From Myxococcaceae bacterium (GTDB lineage: Bacteria; Myxococcota; Myxococcia; Myxococcales; Myxococcaceae), in contig JADGRA010000016.1 of NCBI GenBank assembly GCA_017881265.1, forward strand, positions 92,494 to 156,493: DNA of 64,000 bases, in the 5' to 3' direction. Every line of letters begins with the position of its first letter. Position 1 is the first letter of the stretch. Made by a program: the position numbers and the translations under genes. Shown in pieces: positions 24,939 to 32,820 of the stretch. Below the pieces are notes generated by a model. It saw only the letters and a list, made by a program, of their open reading frames with translations, was not told the origin of the DNA and did not search any database.

Positions 24939-25409
24939 TCACACCCTGGGGAGGGACCCACGGGGCAGCAGTGTCCGGAGGGCTTCCCGGTTGTCCGCCA
25001 GGCGGGCCGAAAACTGCCCGACGATTGCCATCAGCAGCTTGAGGCACGCCTGGGGCTTCTGGCCAAGGAGCCTCTGGAATTCCGAGTTCCTCAGTTCCAC
25101 CGCGCTGACCAAGGTCAGGGCGACAGCGCTGCACATGCGCTGCCCCTGTTGCAGAAGCGCCAACTCCCCCAGGGAGTCGCCTGGCCCGAGCTCTCCTATC
25201 GGAATCTCCTCCCCGTTTTTGCCTTTCACGGAGATGGCCACCTTCCCTTGGCCGATGATGAAGAGCGACTCGGCCACCATGTTCTCCACGAAGAGGGGGG
25301 CCCCGCGCGGGAACGTCCGGTCGGAGGCGATGCCGGCAAGGATTTGCAGGCCGGTCTCGGTGAAACCCTTGAGGAGGGTGCACGCCTTGAGCGCATCGAG
25401 AACCGTCAT
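24939..25409 (-). CDS. Single cyclic-nucleotide-binding-domain protein
   Basis: 156 residues: one CNB domain (about 10-125), with the phosphate-binding cassette region PIGELGPGDSLGELALLQQGQRMCSAVAL. The conserved Arg-Ala contact of true cAMP sites is replaced here by RMCSAVA, so the ligand is uncertain. No DNA-binding helix-turn-helix follows, only a helical tail, so it is not a CRP-type transcription factor but a stand-alone sensor. Located between the gamma carbonic anhydrase and dedA genes. Confidence 0.87.
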   Translation of the reverse strand: MTVLDALKACTLLKGFTETGLQILAGIASDRTFPRGAPLFVENMVAESLFIIGQGKVAISVKGKNGEEIPIGELGPGDSLGELALLQQGQRMCSAVALTLVSAVELRNSEFQRLLGQKPQACLKLLMAIVGQFSARLADNREALRTLLPRGSLPRV

Positions 25410-25461
25410 CGGGCTGCCCTCTTACCACTCCCCTGGCGCCCGTTGGATCCCGGGTCGTGCG

Positions 25462-25971
25462 TCACCCGCGATGCGCACGGGCGTTCAGCACGTACCCGGC
25501 AGCGCTGGCCAGCAACCCCTCTCGTTCCTGCGAAGTCAGGGCACGCTTCATTTTTCCAGGAGTGCCCATCACCATTGAGCCGGCGGCGACCACCGTGCCG
25601 GGCGTGAGCAGCGTCCCGGCGGCGATGAAGCTGTCGTCCCCGATGACGACATCATCGAGAACGATGGCACCGATTCCCACCAACACCCGATTGCCGACGG
25701 TGCAGCCATGGACGACGGCATGGTGCCCCACCGTCACGTCGTCACCCACAGTGCACGGGAAACGGTCCTGGTGGACGTGCAGCATCGTCAGGTCCTGGAT
25801 GTTGGTCCGCCGCCCAATCCGGATGCGATTGACGTCGCCGCGCAGCACGGTGTTGTACCAGATGGAAGAGTCCTCACCGATTTCAACGTCGCCGATGACC
25901 TGCGCACCGTCGGCGACGAACACCGATGGATGCAGCCGCGGGCTGACTCCCTGGAAACTCCGGATAGCCAT
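25462..25971 (-). CDS. Gamma-class carbonic anhydrase-like protein
   Basis: 169 residues of left-handed beta-helix hexapeptide repeats. The three zinc-ligand histidines are visible (LHVHQD, VGHHAVVHGC), as in YrdA/CaiE/PaaY proteins. Activity as carbonic anhydrase is possible but many members are acyl-CoA thioesterases or have unknown function. ATG 25971. It starts 33 bp after the miaB stop codon, probably co-transcribed. Confidence 0.9.
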   Translation of the reverse strand: MAIRSFQGVSPRLHPSVFVADGAQVIGDVEIGEDSSIWYNTVLRGDVNRIRIGRRTNIQDLTMLHVHQDRFPCTVGDDVTVGHHAVVHGCTVGNRVLVGIGAIVLDDVVIGDDSFIAAGTLLTPGTVVAAGSMVMGTPGKMKRALTSQEREGLLASAAGYVLNARAHRG

Positions 25972-26004
25972 GGTCGACTCCCCGAGGCGGCGCGGCTCCC
26001 TAGA

Positions 26005-27420
26005 CTAGGCGGCGATGGAGATGGGGGGAATGGGCGGCAGGTCGACCACGTCGGCCTGGAGGCCCGCGAGCGAGCTCGGAGAGCTGCCCGTCACCTGGAC
26101 GAGGACGCGGGAGCCCGCCGGGGCATCGCCCTCGAAATTCACACTTCGGTTTTCTGGGGTGCGACCGAACCGCCGCAACGGGTTTGACCGGGAGGGGCCT
26201 TCCACCAGGACCTCGATGCGCTTTCTGACCTCCGCCGCGAGGGTCTCCTCGGTGATGCGCCGCTGCAACTGCTGGAGCCGCTCCAGCCGCTCGACCTTCA
26301 CGCCGTGAGGCACCTCGCCCCACTCGGCCTCCTTGAGGCCCGCCACGGTCCGGGGCCGGGGGCTGAAGCAGAAGGAGAATTGGTTCTCGAAGCGCACCGC
26401 CCTGGTGAGGTCCAGGGTCGCCCGGAAATCCTCCTCCGTCTCCCCCGGGAAGCCGACGATGATGTCCGTGGTGATGGCGATGCCAGGCCGCGCGGCTCGC
26501 AGCGCTGCAAGCTTGGAGAGGTACATCTCGATGGTGTAGTCGCGACGCATCCGCTTCAGCACCGCCTCGCTGCCGCTCTGGACGGGGAGGTGGAAATGGG
26601 GCGCGATGCGCGGCTCGATGCGAAATGCCTCGACCAGCTCCTCCGACAGGTCATGCGGGTGGCTGGTGGTGAAACGGACCCGCACCACCCCGGGCACCTG
26701 GGCCACGCGAAGAAGCAATTCGGCGAAGGAGACGCCCCCACGGTAGCTGTTGACGTTCTGGCCGATGAGAGTGACCTCGCGTACGCCTACCTCCACCAGG
26801 CCGGCGACCTCCTGGAGGATGTCGGGGAAGGCTCGACTCACCTCCCGGCCGCGGGTGTGAGGCACCACGCAGAAGCTACAGACGTTGTCGCAGCCCTTCA
26901 TCGCGGTGACGAACTCGCTTACCTTGCCTGCCGACGAATTCGGGTCGGCACGCGGGAAGACGTACTCCTCGGACTCCAGCCAGGCAGTCTCTACGACGCG
27001 GGCACGGTCCATCTCCACACGACGAAGGATGTCCGGGAGTCGCGCGATGGCATCTGGGCCGAAGACGAAGTCGAGGTAGGGAACCCGGGCCAAGAGCTTG
27101 GCCTTCTCCTGCTGGGCGACACAGCCCCCCACCCCGAGCAACGCTCCCCGTCTTAGCTTCACGGCGCGGTACCGGCCGAGGGCGGAGAGCATCTTGTCCT
27201 CCGCCTTCTCCCGGATGGCACAGGTATTCAGGATGATGAGGTCGGCATCCTCGGCACTGGTCGTTGGCCGGTAGCCGACCCGGGCGAGCGATTCCCCCAT
27301 CCGGAGGGAGTCGTTCACGTTCATCTGGCAGCCGAACGTGTGGAGGAAAAATCTCTTCCCCTCCGAGGATTGGGCCGGAGAGGAGGAAGCCGAACGGTTC
27401 CGGTGAGATGGGTCCATCAT
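26005..27420 (-). CDS. miaB: tRNA-2-methylthio-N6-isopentenyladenosine synthase
   Basis: 471 residues, the normal length. Adds the 2-methylthio group to i6A37 of tRNAs. Order seen: N-terminal MTTase domain with cluster cysteines (HTFGCQMNVNDS, NTCAIREKAEDK, GVGGCVAQQEK), radical-SAM motif KGCDNVCSFCVVP near 180, SAM TIM barrel, and a C-terminal TRAM domain. The YxN pattern after the second cysteine and overall length favour MiaB over RimO or MtaB. Start ATG 27420 or the adjacent ATG one codon later. The M13 peptidase gene diverges 190 bp away. Confidence 0.95.
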   Translation of the reverse strand: MMDPSHRNRSASSSPAQSSEGKRFFLHTFGCQMNVNDSLRMGESLARVGYRPTTSAEDADLIILNTCAIREKAEDKMLSALGRYRAVKLRRGALLGVGGCVAQQEKAKLLARVPYLDFVFGPDAIARLPDILRRVEMDRARVVETAWLESEEYVFPRADPNSSAGKVSEFVTAMKGCDNVCSFCVVPHTRGREVSRAFPDILQEVAGLVEVGVREVTLIGQNVNSYRGGVSFAELLLRVAQVPGVVRVRFTTSHPHDLSEELVEAFRIEPRIAPHFHLPVQSGSEAVLKRMRRDYTIEMYLSKLAALRAARPGIAITTDIIVGFPGETEEDFRATLDLTRAVRFENQFSFCFSPRPRTVAGLKEAEWGEVPHGVKVERLERLQQLQRRITEETLAAEVRKRIEVLVEGPSRSNPLRRFGRTPENRSVNFEGDAPAGSRVLVQVTGSSPSSLAGLQADVVDLPPIPPISIAA

Positions 27421-27610
27421 CGCGTGCCGACTGGTGGCAGGTCATAGCGTGCGAACGGGCGCCGAGGCTAGTGACTCGAGGCCTGGCGGGCCCGTTCCCC
27501 GGGGCGGCACGCCCGCCGTGGCAACGGCCAGGCGGCGATTCGGTCGGAGGATGGAAGTTGCCGAAGCGGCGACGGCGTGGGAAGGGCTCCGCCGTACCCT
27601 GGAGGCCCAC

Positions 27611-29656
27611 ATGTCCCGGCGTCTTCTCTTCACTCTGTGCGCGCTTTGTGCGTGCGCTGGTGCTGCCCCGCCCCCCGCGCAGGTCGCCGTGTCGAAGCCG
27701 GACGCCCTCACGACAGCGCAGCACGGTGTCGTGGTGAGCGACATGGACACAACACAGCAGCCGTGCACCGACTTCTACGCCTACGCCAACGGCGCCTGGC
27801 GAGCGGCCAACCCCATTCCAGCGTCGATGCAGCGGTGGAGCCGTCGGTGGCAGGCGGGCGAGAGCAACAAGGAGAGACTCCGGGACATCCTCGACGAAAT
27901 CGCCAAACGCACGGACTGGCCCAAGGGCAGCATCGAGCAGCTGGTCGGCGACTACTACGCGGCCTGCATGGACGAGGCACGCATCGAGCAACTCGGCATT
28001 GCACCGTTGCTGCCGCTGCTGGGCCAAGTCGACGGCATCCAGTCCCCGGCGGACCTGCAGCGGGTCCTTCGACTGCTGCAGGCGATCGCCATTCCTGTGC
28101 CGTTCGCGCTCGGTGCGCGGCCCGACCAGCACCAGCCCACCCGCACCATTGTCGACGTGGCCGCGGGGGGTCTGGGCATGCCCGACCGGGACTACTACCT
28201 CAAGACCGAGGCCCGCTTCGTCGAGGCGCGCGCTCAGTACATTGCCCACCTGGGGCGCATGTTTGCACTGGCTGGCGCCAGGGACTCGACGGAGCGAGTG
28301 TTCGCCTTCGAGAAGCGCCTGGCCGAAGCATCTCTCGACAACGTCGCTCTGCGCGACCCGAAGAAGCTCGACCACCTGATGAGCTTCTCCGAGTTGCAGC
28401 AGCTCGCGCCGCACTTCGACTGGTCGAGCTACTATGTTGACGCGCACCTGCCGCGAGGCCCGCTCAACGTGGAGGAGCCGAAGTTTCTCCAGGCGATGGA
28501 CCGCGAGCTCGCGGAGACCGCGCTCGCGGACTGGCGCAGCTACCTCCGGTGGCAGCTGCTGGCCTCCGCCGCACCGTCGCTCTCCAAACCCTTTGTCGAG
28601 GAATCGTTCGCCTTCAACCAAAAGTACCTCGGTGGCGTTTCCGAAATGAAACCGCGCTGGAAGCGCTGCGTCGAGAGCACGGATCAGCTGCTGGGGGAGG
28701 CGCTGGGGCGCAAGTACGTCGAGCGCTACTTCCCCCCGGCTGCGAAGGCACGGGTGCAGGAGCAGGTCCGCAACGAGGTGGCGGCGATGCGAGACCTGAT
28801 TGAGGGCCTTGCCTGGATGGGACCAGAGACGAAGAAGAAGGCCCTGGAGAAGCTGAACACGTTCAACACCAAGGTCGGGTACCCCGACCGGTGGAAGGAC
28901 TATTCCCACGTGGAGATTCGTCGCGACGTCTACTGGGTGGATGTGGCGGCTGCGCGCCAATTCAACGTCGATGACGAGCGAGCGACGGCCGGCAAACTCA
29001 CGGACCGGGGCCGCTGGGACATGACGCCGCCCACCTCCAACGCATACTACAACCCGCTGCTCAACGAGATTGTCTTCCCGGCTGGCATTCTTCAACCGCC
29101 AGCGTTCGACCTGGACGCCACCGACGCCGTCAACTACGGCGCCATCGGTGTCGTCATCGGGCACGAAATCAGCCACGGCTTCGACGACCAGGGAGCACAG
29201 TACGACGCCGAGGGACGCCTGCAGAACTGGTGGACTCCGGAGGACCTGGCGGCTTTCGAGGCGCGTGGACAGTGCGTGGTCCGCCAATTCGAAGGCTACT
29301 TCATCGAGCCGGGCCTACATCACAACGGCAAGTTGGTCCTCGGCGAGTCGATTGGCGACCTGGCCGGCGCGCGCGTTGCCTACGTCGCGTTCCAGAAGGC
29401 GCTACACCTCCACCCGGAGGGCATACGCGATGGGCTAACGCCCAATCGGCAATTCTTCGTGGCCTGGGGGCAGTTCCGCGGCGACGCGATTCGACTCGAG
29501 ACACAGCGCCTCATGGTGCAAGGCGACCCTCACCCGATTGGAAAATTCCGCGTCATCGGGCCGCTCTCCAACCTCGCCGAATTCCAAGAGGCCTTCGGCT
29601 GCAAAGCGGGCACCGCCATGGTCCGACCGGCCGACGTGCGCTGCGAAGTCTGGTAG
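27611..29656 (+). CDS. M13-family (neprilysin/PepO-like) metallopeptidase, exported
   Basis: 681 residues. Zinc site HEISH (about residue 515) with downstream GESIGDLAG supplying the third ligand, NAYYN substrate-binding motif, and the C-terminal CEVW typical of the family. A hydrophobic N-terminus with several cysteines (LCALCACAG) precedes the mature domain; a cysteine there could be lipidated, although the lipobox is imperfect. Cleaves peptides in the periplasm or on the cell surface. ATG 27611 is chosen because it begins the signal sequence; a frame to 27434 adds unrelated sequence. Confidence 0.94.
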   Translation: MSRRLLFTLCALCACAGAAPPPAQVAVSKPDALTTAQHGVVVSDMDTTQQPCTDFYAYANGAWRAANPIPASMQRWSRRWQAGESNKERLRDILDEIAKRTDWPKGSIEQLVGDYYAACMDEARIEQLGIAPLLPLLGQVDGIQSPADLQRVLRLLQAIAIPVPFALGARPDQHQPTRTIVDVAAGGLGMPDRDYYLKTEARFVEARAQYIAHLGRMFALAGARDSTERVFAFEKRLAEASLDNVALRDPKKLDHLMSFSELQQLAPHFDWSSYYVDAHLPRGPLNVEEPKFLQAMDRELAETALADWRSYLRWQLLASAAPSLSKPFVEESFAFNQKYLGGVSEMKPRWKRCVESTDQLLGEALGRKYVERYFPPAAKARVQEQVRNEVAAMRDLIEGLAWMGPETKKKALEKLNTFNTKVGYPDRWKDYSHVEIRRDVYWVDVAAARQFNVDDERATAGKLTDRGRWDMTPPTSNAYYNPLLNEIVFPAGILQPPAFDLDATDAVNYGAIGVVIGHEISHGFDDQGAQYDAEGRLQNWWTPEDLAAFEARGQCVVRQFEGYFIEPGLHHNGKLVLGESIGDLAGARVAYVAFQKALHLHPEGIRDGLTPNRQFFVAWGQFRGDAIRLETQRLMVQGDPHPIGKFRVIGPLSNLAEFQEAFGCKAGTAMVRPADVRCEVW

Positions 29657-29708
29657 CGAACGTAACCCCTGACCAGCCGCATCGCCGAGCAGTGGACACG
29701 ACGGGACA

Positions 29709-29798
29709 GAGGGCCTGGGGCTCCCCGGGCGCGTGCAGTTGCGTCCCGGAGGCCCTCAGACGCCTGCGCGCCCGAGAGGTGTCTCCACCCCTCGGGCG
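29709..29798. terminator. Two strong hairpins between convergent genes
   Basis: The 173-bp gap between the M13 and LPXTG-protein genes contains GAGGGCCT (29709-29716) paired with AGGCCCTC (29750-29757), and CGCCCGAG (29769-29776) paired with CTCGGGCG (29791-29798) with further inner pairing. Placed between convergent stop codons, they probably end transcription from both sides, although no T tract is present. Confidence 0.5.
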
Positions 29799-29829
29799 TG
29801 TTGATGAGAGACAGACGCGGCGCTTCGGT

Positions 29830-30597
29830 TCAGTGCGCGATGCGGGACCGACGACGCAGCGTCAGGCCGACGCCGACGAGCACTAGTGCACCACCGACGA
29901 GGCCGAACAGAGGCAGCGGACTGCCCGTCTTGGGCAGCTTCGCCGGCTTCGGCGCGGGGGCGGCTGCCACCACAGGTGCGGGTTGAGCGGGTGCCGGTTC
30001 AGCGGCCGGAGGCGCCGGTGGAGCCTTTGGAGCCGTCACCTTCGCGGTGGCTGAAGTCAAGGTAGAAATCTGCGGCGGGTAATTCGTGATGATGGTCGCC
30101 GTGAGCTGGTCCCCCGCCTTGAGGTCGCTAAGGGGAATCTCCTTGCCGTTCTGGATGATTTTCACGTCGCGGCCCTGCTCGTCCTTGCTCGAGTACTTGA
30201 TGAGCTGGCCCTTCTGATTCTTGACGAGGATGGAGCCCATCGACGACTCCATTACGGTCCCCTTCACCACGCGCGTGACATTCACCGGCTGGACGGTCTT
30301 GCTTTCGGTAATCACGGCGGTGATTTTGTCGCCAGGCTTGAGGTCAGCAATCGGGACGTTCTTGCCGCCCATCTGGAAGGTGAACCCCTCAGGAATGTTG
30401 TGCTGCCGGGTCACGCCGTCTGACTCCTTGGTGTAAAGCGTGTTTCCAGAAACCCAGACGACGACGCCACTCTTCACAGTGGTTGTCGTCGTCGTGGTCG
30501 CCGGCGGCGCTGTGGCCGCAGGTGGTGTCTGAGCTATCGCCACCTGGGCAAGGAACACCGCTCCAACGGCGAAAGCAGCTGCATTTCTCTTGAACAT
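29830..30597 (-). CDS. LPXTG-anchored surface protein with duplicated domain
   Basis: 255 residues with the complete layout of a sortase substrate: signal peptide 1-22 (ending AIAQ), a Thr-rich stretch, two tandem domains of about 55-60 residues sharing a GK-x-[IV]-P-[IL]-x-DLK-x-GD-x-[IL]-TA-x-I pattern, a Pro/Ala-rich spacer (about 190-218), then LPKTG at 221-225, a hydrophobic segment (230-248) and a positively charged RRRSR tail. A sortase gene lies 17 bp upstream on the same strand. GGGAG precedes the ATG. No function for the repeated domain is known to me. LPXTG proteins are the rule in Gram-positives and unusual in a cell whose other genes indicate an outer membrane. Confidence 0.88.
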   Translation of the reverse strand: MFKRNAAAFAVGAVFLAQVAIAQTPPAATAPPATTTTTTTVKSGVVVWVSGNTLYTKESDGVTRQHNIPEGFTFQMGGKNVPIADLKPGDKITAVITESKTVQPVNVTRVVKGTVMESSMGSILVKNQKGQLIKYSSKDEQGRDVKIIQNGKEIPLSDLKAGDQLTATIITNYPPQISTLTSATAKVTAPKAPPAPPAAEPAPAQPAPVVAAAPAPKPAKLPKTGSPLPLFGLVGGALVLVGVGLTLRRRSRIAH

Positions 30598-30614
30598 AGT
30601 TGTCTCTCCCTTTT

Positions 30615-31403
30615 TTACTTAGAAGGCGGTCGAGCCTCGTGCATCGATTGTGCCGACGGGTCGGCCAGAACCGCCCGTACGATGTACCGCTGGGGCGCTG
30701 AGCCCGCGAAATAGAAGGGAAAACAAGTCACTAGGGTGAGCGCCGGCACTGCTGTGGATTCGAGCACTTGTACATCTTGCGGCGAGACGATGCGCAGTCC
30801 TTCTATCCGAAATCTTTGCGCCCTGTCGAGCGTCACCAATTCAACGGAATCGCCCAACTTCACCTGTTCCAAGGCCCGAAAGAAGCCGTCGCGATGGCCG
30901 GCGATGCCCACATTGCCCGGCTCGCCCGGGCGCGCCGTCCCCTCAATCCAGCCGACGGCGCGGTCGAGCGTCCACTCGTCGGTTCCGGCGAGCACCGGCA
31001 CCTCAAGGCCGATGCGGGGGATTCGCAGCACGGCAAGCGGCGGAGGGGCCTCCTGCACCAGCGCTTGGGCATACGCCTGAATGCGCTCCTTGGCCCATCG
31101 GCTCTGGTCGACCGCCTGGACGTTGACGCGTGGCAGCGCCGTCGCGGCAGAAGCCGGCGAGGGCTGTGGTGTCTCGAGGGCAAGGCGGAACCGGCGCAGG
31201 TCGCGCTGCTCGAGGGCCGTGCCCACCAGCCTGCCCAACCCCCAGACAGCGAAGAGGAGGAGTCCAACTGCCCAGGCCAGGAACTCGGCCCGCCGGAGCC
31301 AGGGTGAGCGTCTCCCGGTGCCGGCATGGGCATCGACGGACGCGTCTGTCGCAGATGGGGGCTCGGCGGTCGGCAAGGCGCGAGATGATGCTACGCGGCC
31401 CAT
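30615..31403 (-). CDS. Class D-like sortase (transpeptidase)
   Basis: 262 residues: a Pro/Ala-rich cytoplasmic N-terminus, one membrane helix (about 40-62), a linker, and the sortase beta-barrel (about 120-245). Catalytic His170 in GIAGHRDGFFR, Cys227 in TLVTCFPFYF and Arg239 in APQRYIV are all present; the TLxTC and HRD pattern matches class D enzymes. Sortases cleave LPXTG between Thr and Gly and join the protein to an amine. The only visible substrate is the adjacent LPKTG protein, so this is probably a dedicated pair. Start: ATG 31403 preferred; a GTG eight codons upstream and frames to 31748 lack support. Confidence 0.9.
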   Translation of the reverse strand: MGRVASSRALPTAEPPSATDASVDAHAGTGRRSPWLRRAEFLAWAVGLLLFAVWGLGRLVGTALEQRDLRRFRLALETPQPSPASAATALPRVNVQAVDQSRWAKERIQAYAQALVQEAPPPLAVLRIPRIGLEVPVLAGTDEWTLDRAVGWIEGTARPGEPGNVGIAGHRDGFFRALEQVKLGDSVELVTLDRAQRFRIEGLRIVSPQDVQVLESTAVPALTLVTCFPFYFAGSAPQRYIVRAVLADPSAQSMHEARPPSK

Positions 31404-31815
31404 GGCTCCACCAGGGAGGAAACCCACGGAGGCCCCAGACGCAAGGCCGGTCCGCGACTGCCGCGGCGATCCGTTCCCCCTCCTCGTGGTGGTGTCGTCC
31501 TGCGGGAACGGGGATTCCTCGACACCGGACCACACGCATGCAGACGCTGCGCCGGTGGCCCCGACAGCAATTGAGGCGCACGACATGCGGCGTGGGCTCG
31601 CGACGGCGCAAGACGGACCTCCTCCCCGGGGGGGCCGAGCACACGTCGCCTCCGAAAAGCAGAGTATTTCCAGCGCATTGAATCGCCTTGTGGGTATCCC
31701 CTCGAGGTTAGGGTCGTGGCGGCGCGCTGGAACATTTATCGCGTGCACGTCGCCCGAGAATCAGGTCAAGGTCCGGGCCATTCCCCAGGCCATCGCCTCA
31801 AACCAGGGAGGCTCC
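31404..31815. other. 412-bp divergent intergenic region
   Basis: Separates the sortase start (minus) from the beta-barrel-like gene start (plus). Frames remain open here on both strands but contain no recognisable protein sequence, and I see no tRNA, repeat or strong hairpin. It should contain promoters for both directions; GGGAGG just before 31816 is the downstream gene's ribosome binding site. Confidence 0.5.
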
Positions 31816-32358
31816 ATGCCCCGCCGATTGTCCCCGCTGTTCCTCGCAGCGCTTCTGCTCTTCCCGGTGGCAGCAAGGGCGTCCGACTGGGGCGTCCGCC
31901 TCAGCTACCTCGTGCCGATGTACGTCAACACCGGGGAGCCGAAGCCCAGCAACCCAGTACTCGGCACCACATACCAGTACAACGCGGGCGAGGTGTGGCT
32001 GTCCAACCTGGACCTCATCCTCAGCTGGTACCCCATCAGCTTCATCTCCCTCGACGTCGAGGCCCAGTTCAATCTGTCCCCGACCAACATCGACTACCCC
32101 AACACCGGCATCTACGTCGGACCGGGCATTACCCTCGACCTTCCCCTGTTCCTCTTCGCGCGCTTGTCGTTTCCGGTGCAGGTCACACCGGGCTCGGCAG
32201 TTTGGTATCTCCGTGCAGCAGGCGGCTTCAAGCTCGAGCTCTTCATCGTCAGTCTCTACCTCGAGGGGGTCTTCGACTTCCCCCTGGCCAGTAAGGCCAA
32301 TTCGGCCTTCGGGAGCCAAGCCATCAGCCTTGACGCCGGTCTTTGGGTCAAGTTCTGA
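31816..32358 (+). CDS. Small outer-membrane beta-barrel-like protein
   Basis: 180 residues with signal peptide 1-22 (ending ARAS) and alternating hydrophobic/polar strands rich in Tyr, Leu and Phe (for example VWLSNLDLILSWYPISF, LPLFLFARLSFPVQV) ending in GLWVKF, the aromatic C-terminus recognised by the BAM machinery. About eight strands are plausible. GGGAGG six bases upstream fixes the start at ATG 31816, overruling a longer frame. No family recognised. It stands 115 bp before the Lpp-like lipoprotein on the same strand. Confidence 0.75.
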   Translation: MPRRLSPLFLAALLLFPVAARASDWGVRLSYLVPMYVNTGEPKPSNPVLGTTYQYNAGEVWLSNLDLILSWYPISFISLDVEAQFNLSPTNIDYPNTGIYVGPGITLDLPLFLFARLSFPVQVTPGSAVWYLRAAGGFKLELFIVSLYLEGVFDFPLASKANSAFGSQAISLDAGLWVKF

Positions 32359-32473
32359 ACGGCTCCGGGCGCAGGTGCGTGTAACCGCACTGATGTCGGA
32401 AGCCTCCGCTGGACGCTTGGTTTGCGAACAGATATCCATTCCGGCGGAAGTTCCATGGAAAGGTTGGAGCGAC

Positions 32474-32794
32474 ATGAAACGTCTGGTGGCAATCAGTGCC
32501 GGGCTCATCGTCCTGTTCGGCAGCGGGTGCGGCGTCAACGAAGCGTACGTGAAGCAGCAGACCGACCCGATTAACGATCGGTTGTCGAAGGTCGAGTCGC
32601 AGCTCGCCGACCTCCAGAAGCAGAGCAGCGCGCAGACCGCTGACATCCAGGCACTCAAGAGTGCGGTCGCCGACAACAAGGCCGCCGCAGCGCAAGCCGA
32701 GGCTGCTGCAGCCAAGGCACAGGCCGCTGCGGCGCAGGCCGAGGCCGCCGCGTCCAAGTCGACGAAGGCCTTCACACTGCACCAGAAGAAGTAG
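32474..32794 (+). CDS. Lpp-like alanine-zipper lipoprotein
   Basis: 106 residues. Lipoprotein signal peptide with lipobox ending GSGC (Cys19), then a continuous heptad coiled coil (about 30-90): DRLSKVESQLADLQKQ followed by Ala-rich heptads (AAAAQAEAAAAKAQAA), as in Braun lipoprotein/OprI trimers. The C-terminus is HQKK: in E. coli Lpp the terminal lysine is linked to peptidoglycan by L,D-transpeptidases. An L,D-transpeptidase gene converges on it 26 bp downstream. ATG 32474 starts the lipoprotein signal; the frame to 32213 overlaps the preceding gene and is rejected. Confidence 0.85.
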   Translation: MKRLVAISAGLIVLFGSGCGVNEAYVKQQTDPINDRLSKVESQLADLQKQSSAQTADIQALKSAVADNKAAAAQAEAAAAKAQAAAAQAEAAASKSTKAFTLHQKK

Positions 32795-32820
32795 CTCCCG
32801 CCCCCAGCCACTCCGGGAGG

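Noticed and set aside
26876..29287. 803-codon minus-strand frame opposite the M13 peptidase and the start of miaB
   Set aside because: It covers the real M13 gene in antisense and the miaB N-terminus in the wrong frame.
30598..30614. Run of six T bases between sortase and LPXTG genes, as a terminator
   Set aside because: On the coding strand it is an A run just ahead of the LPXTG gene's GGGAG binding site, with no hairpin.
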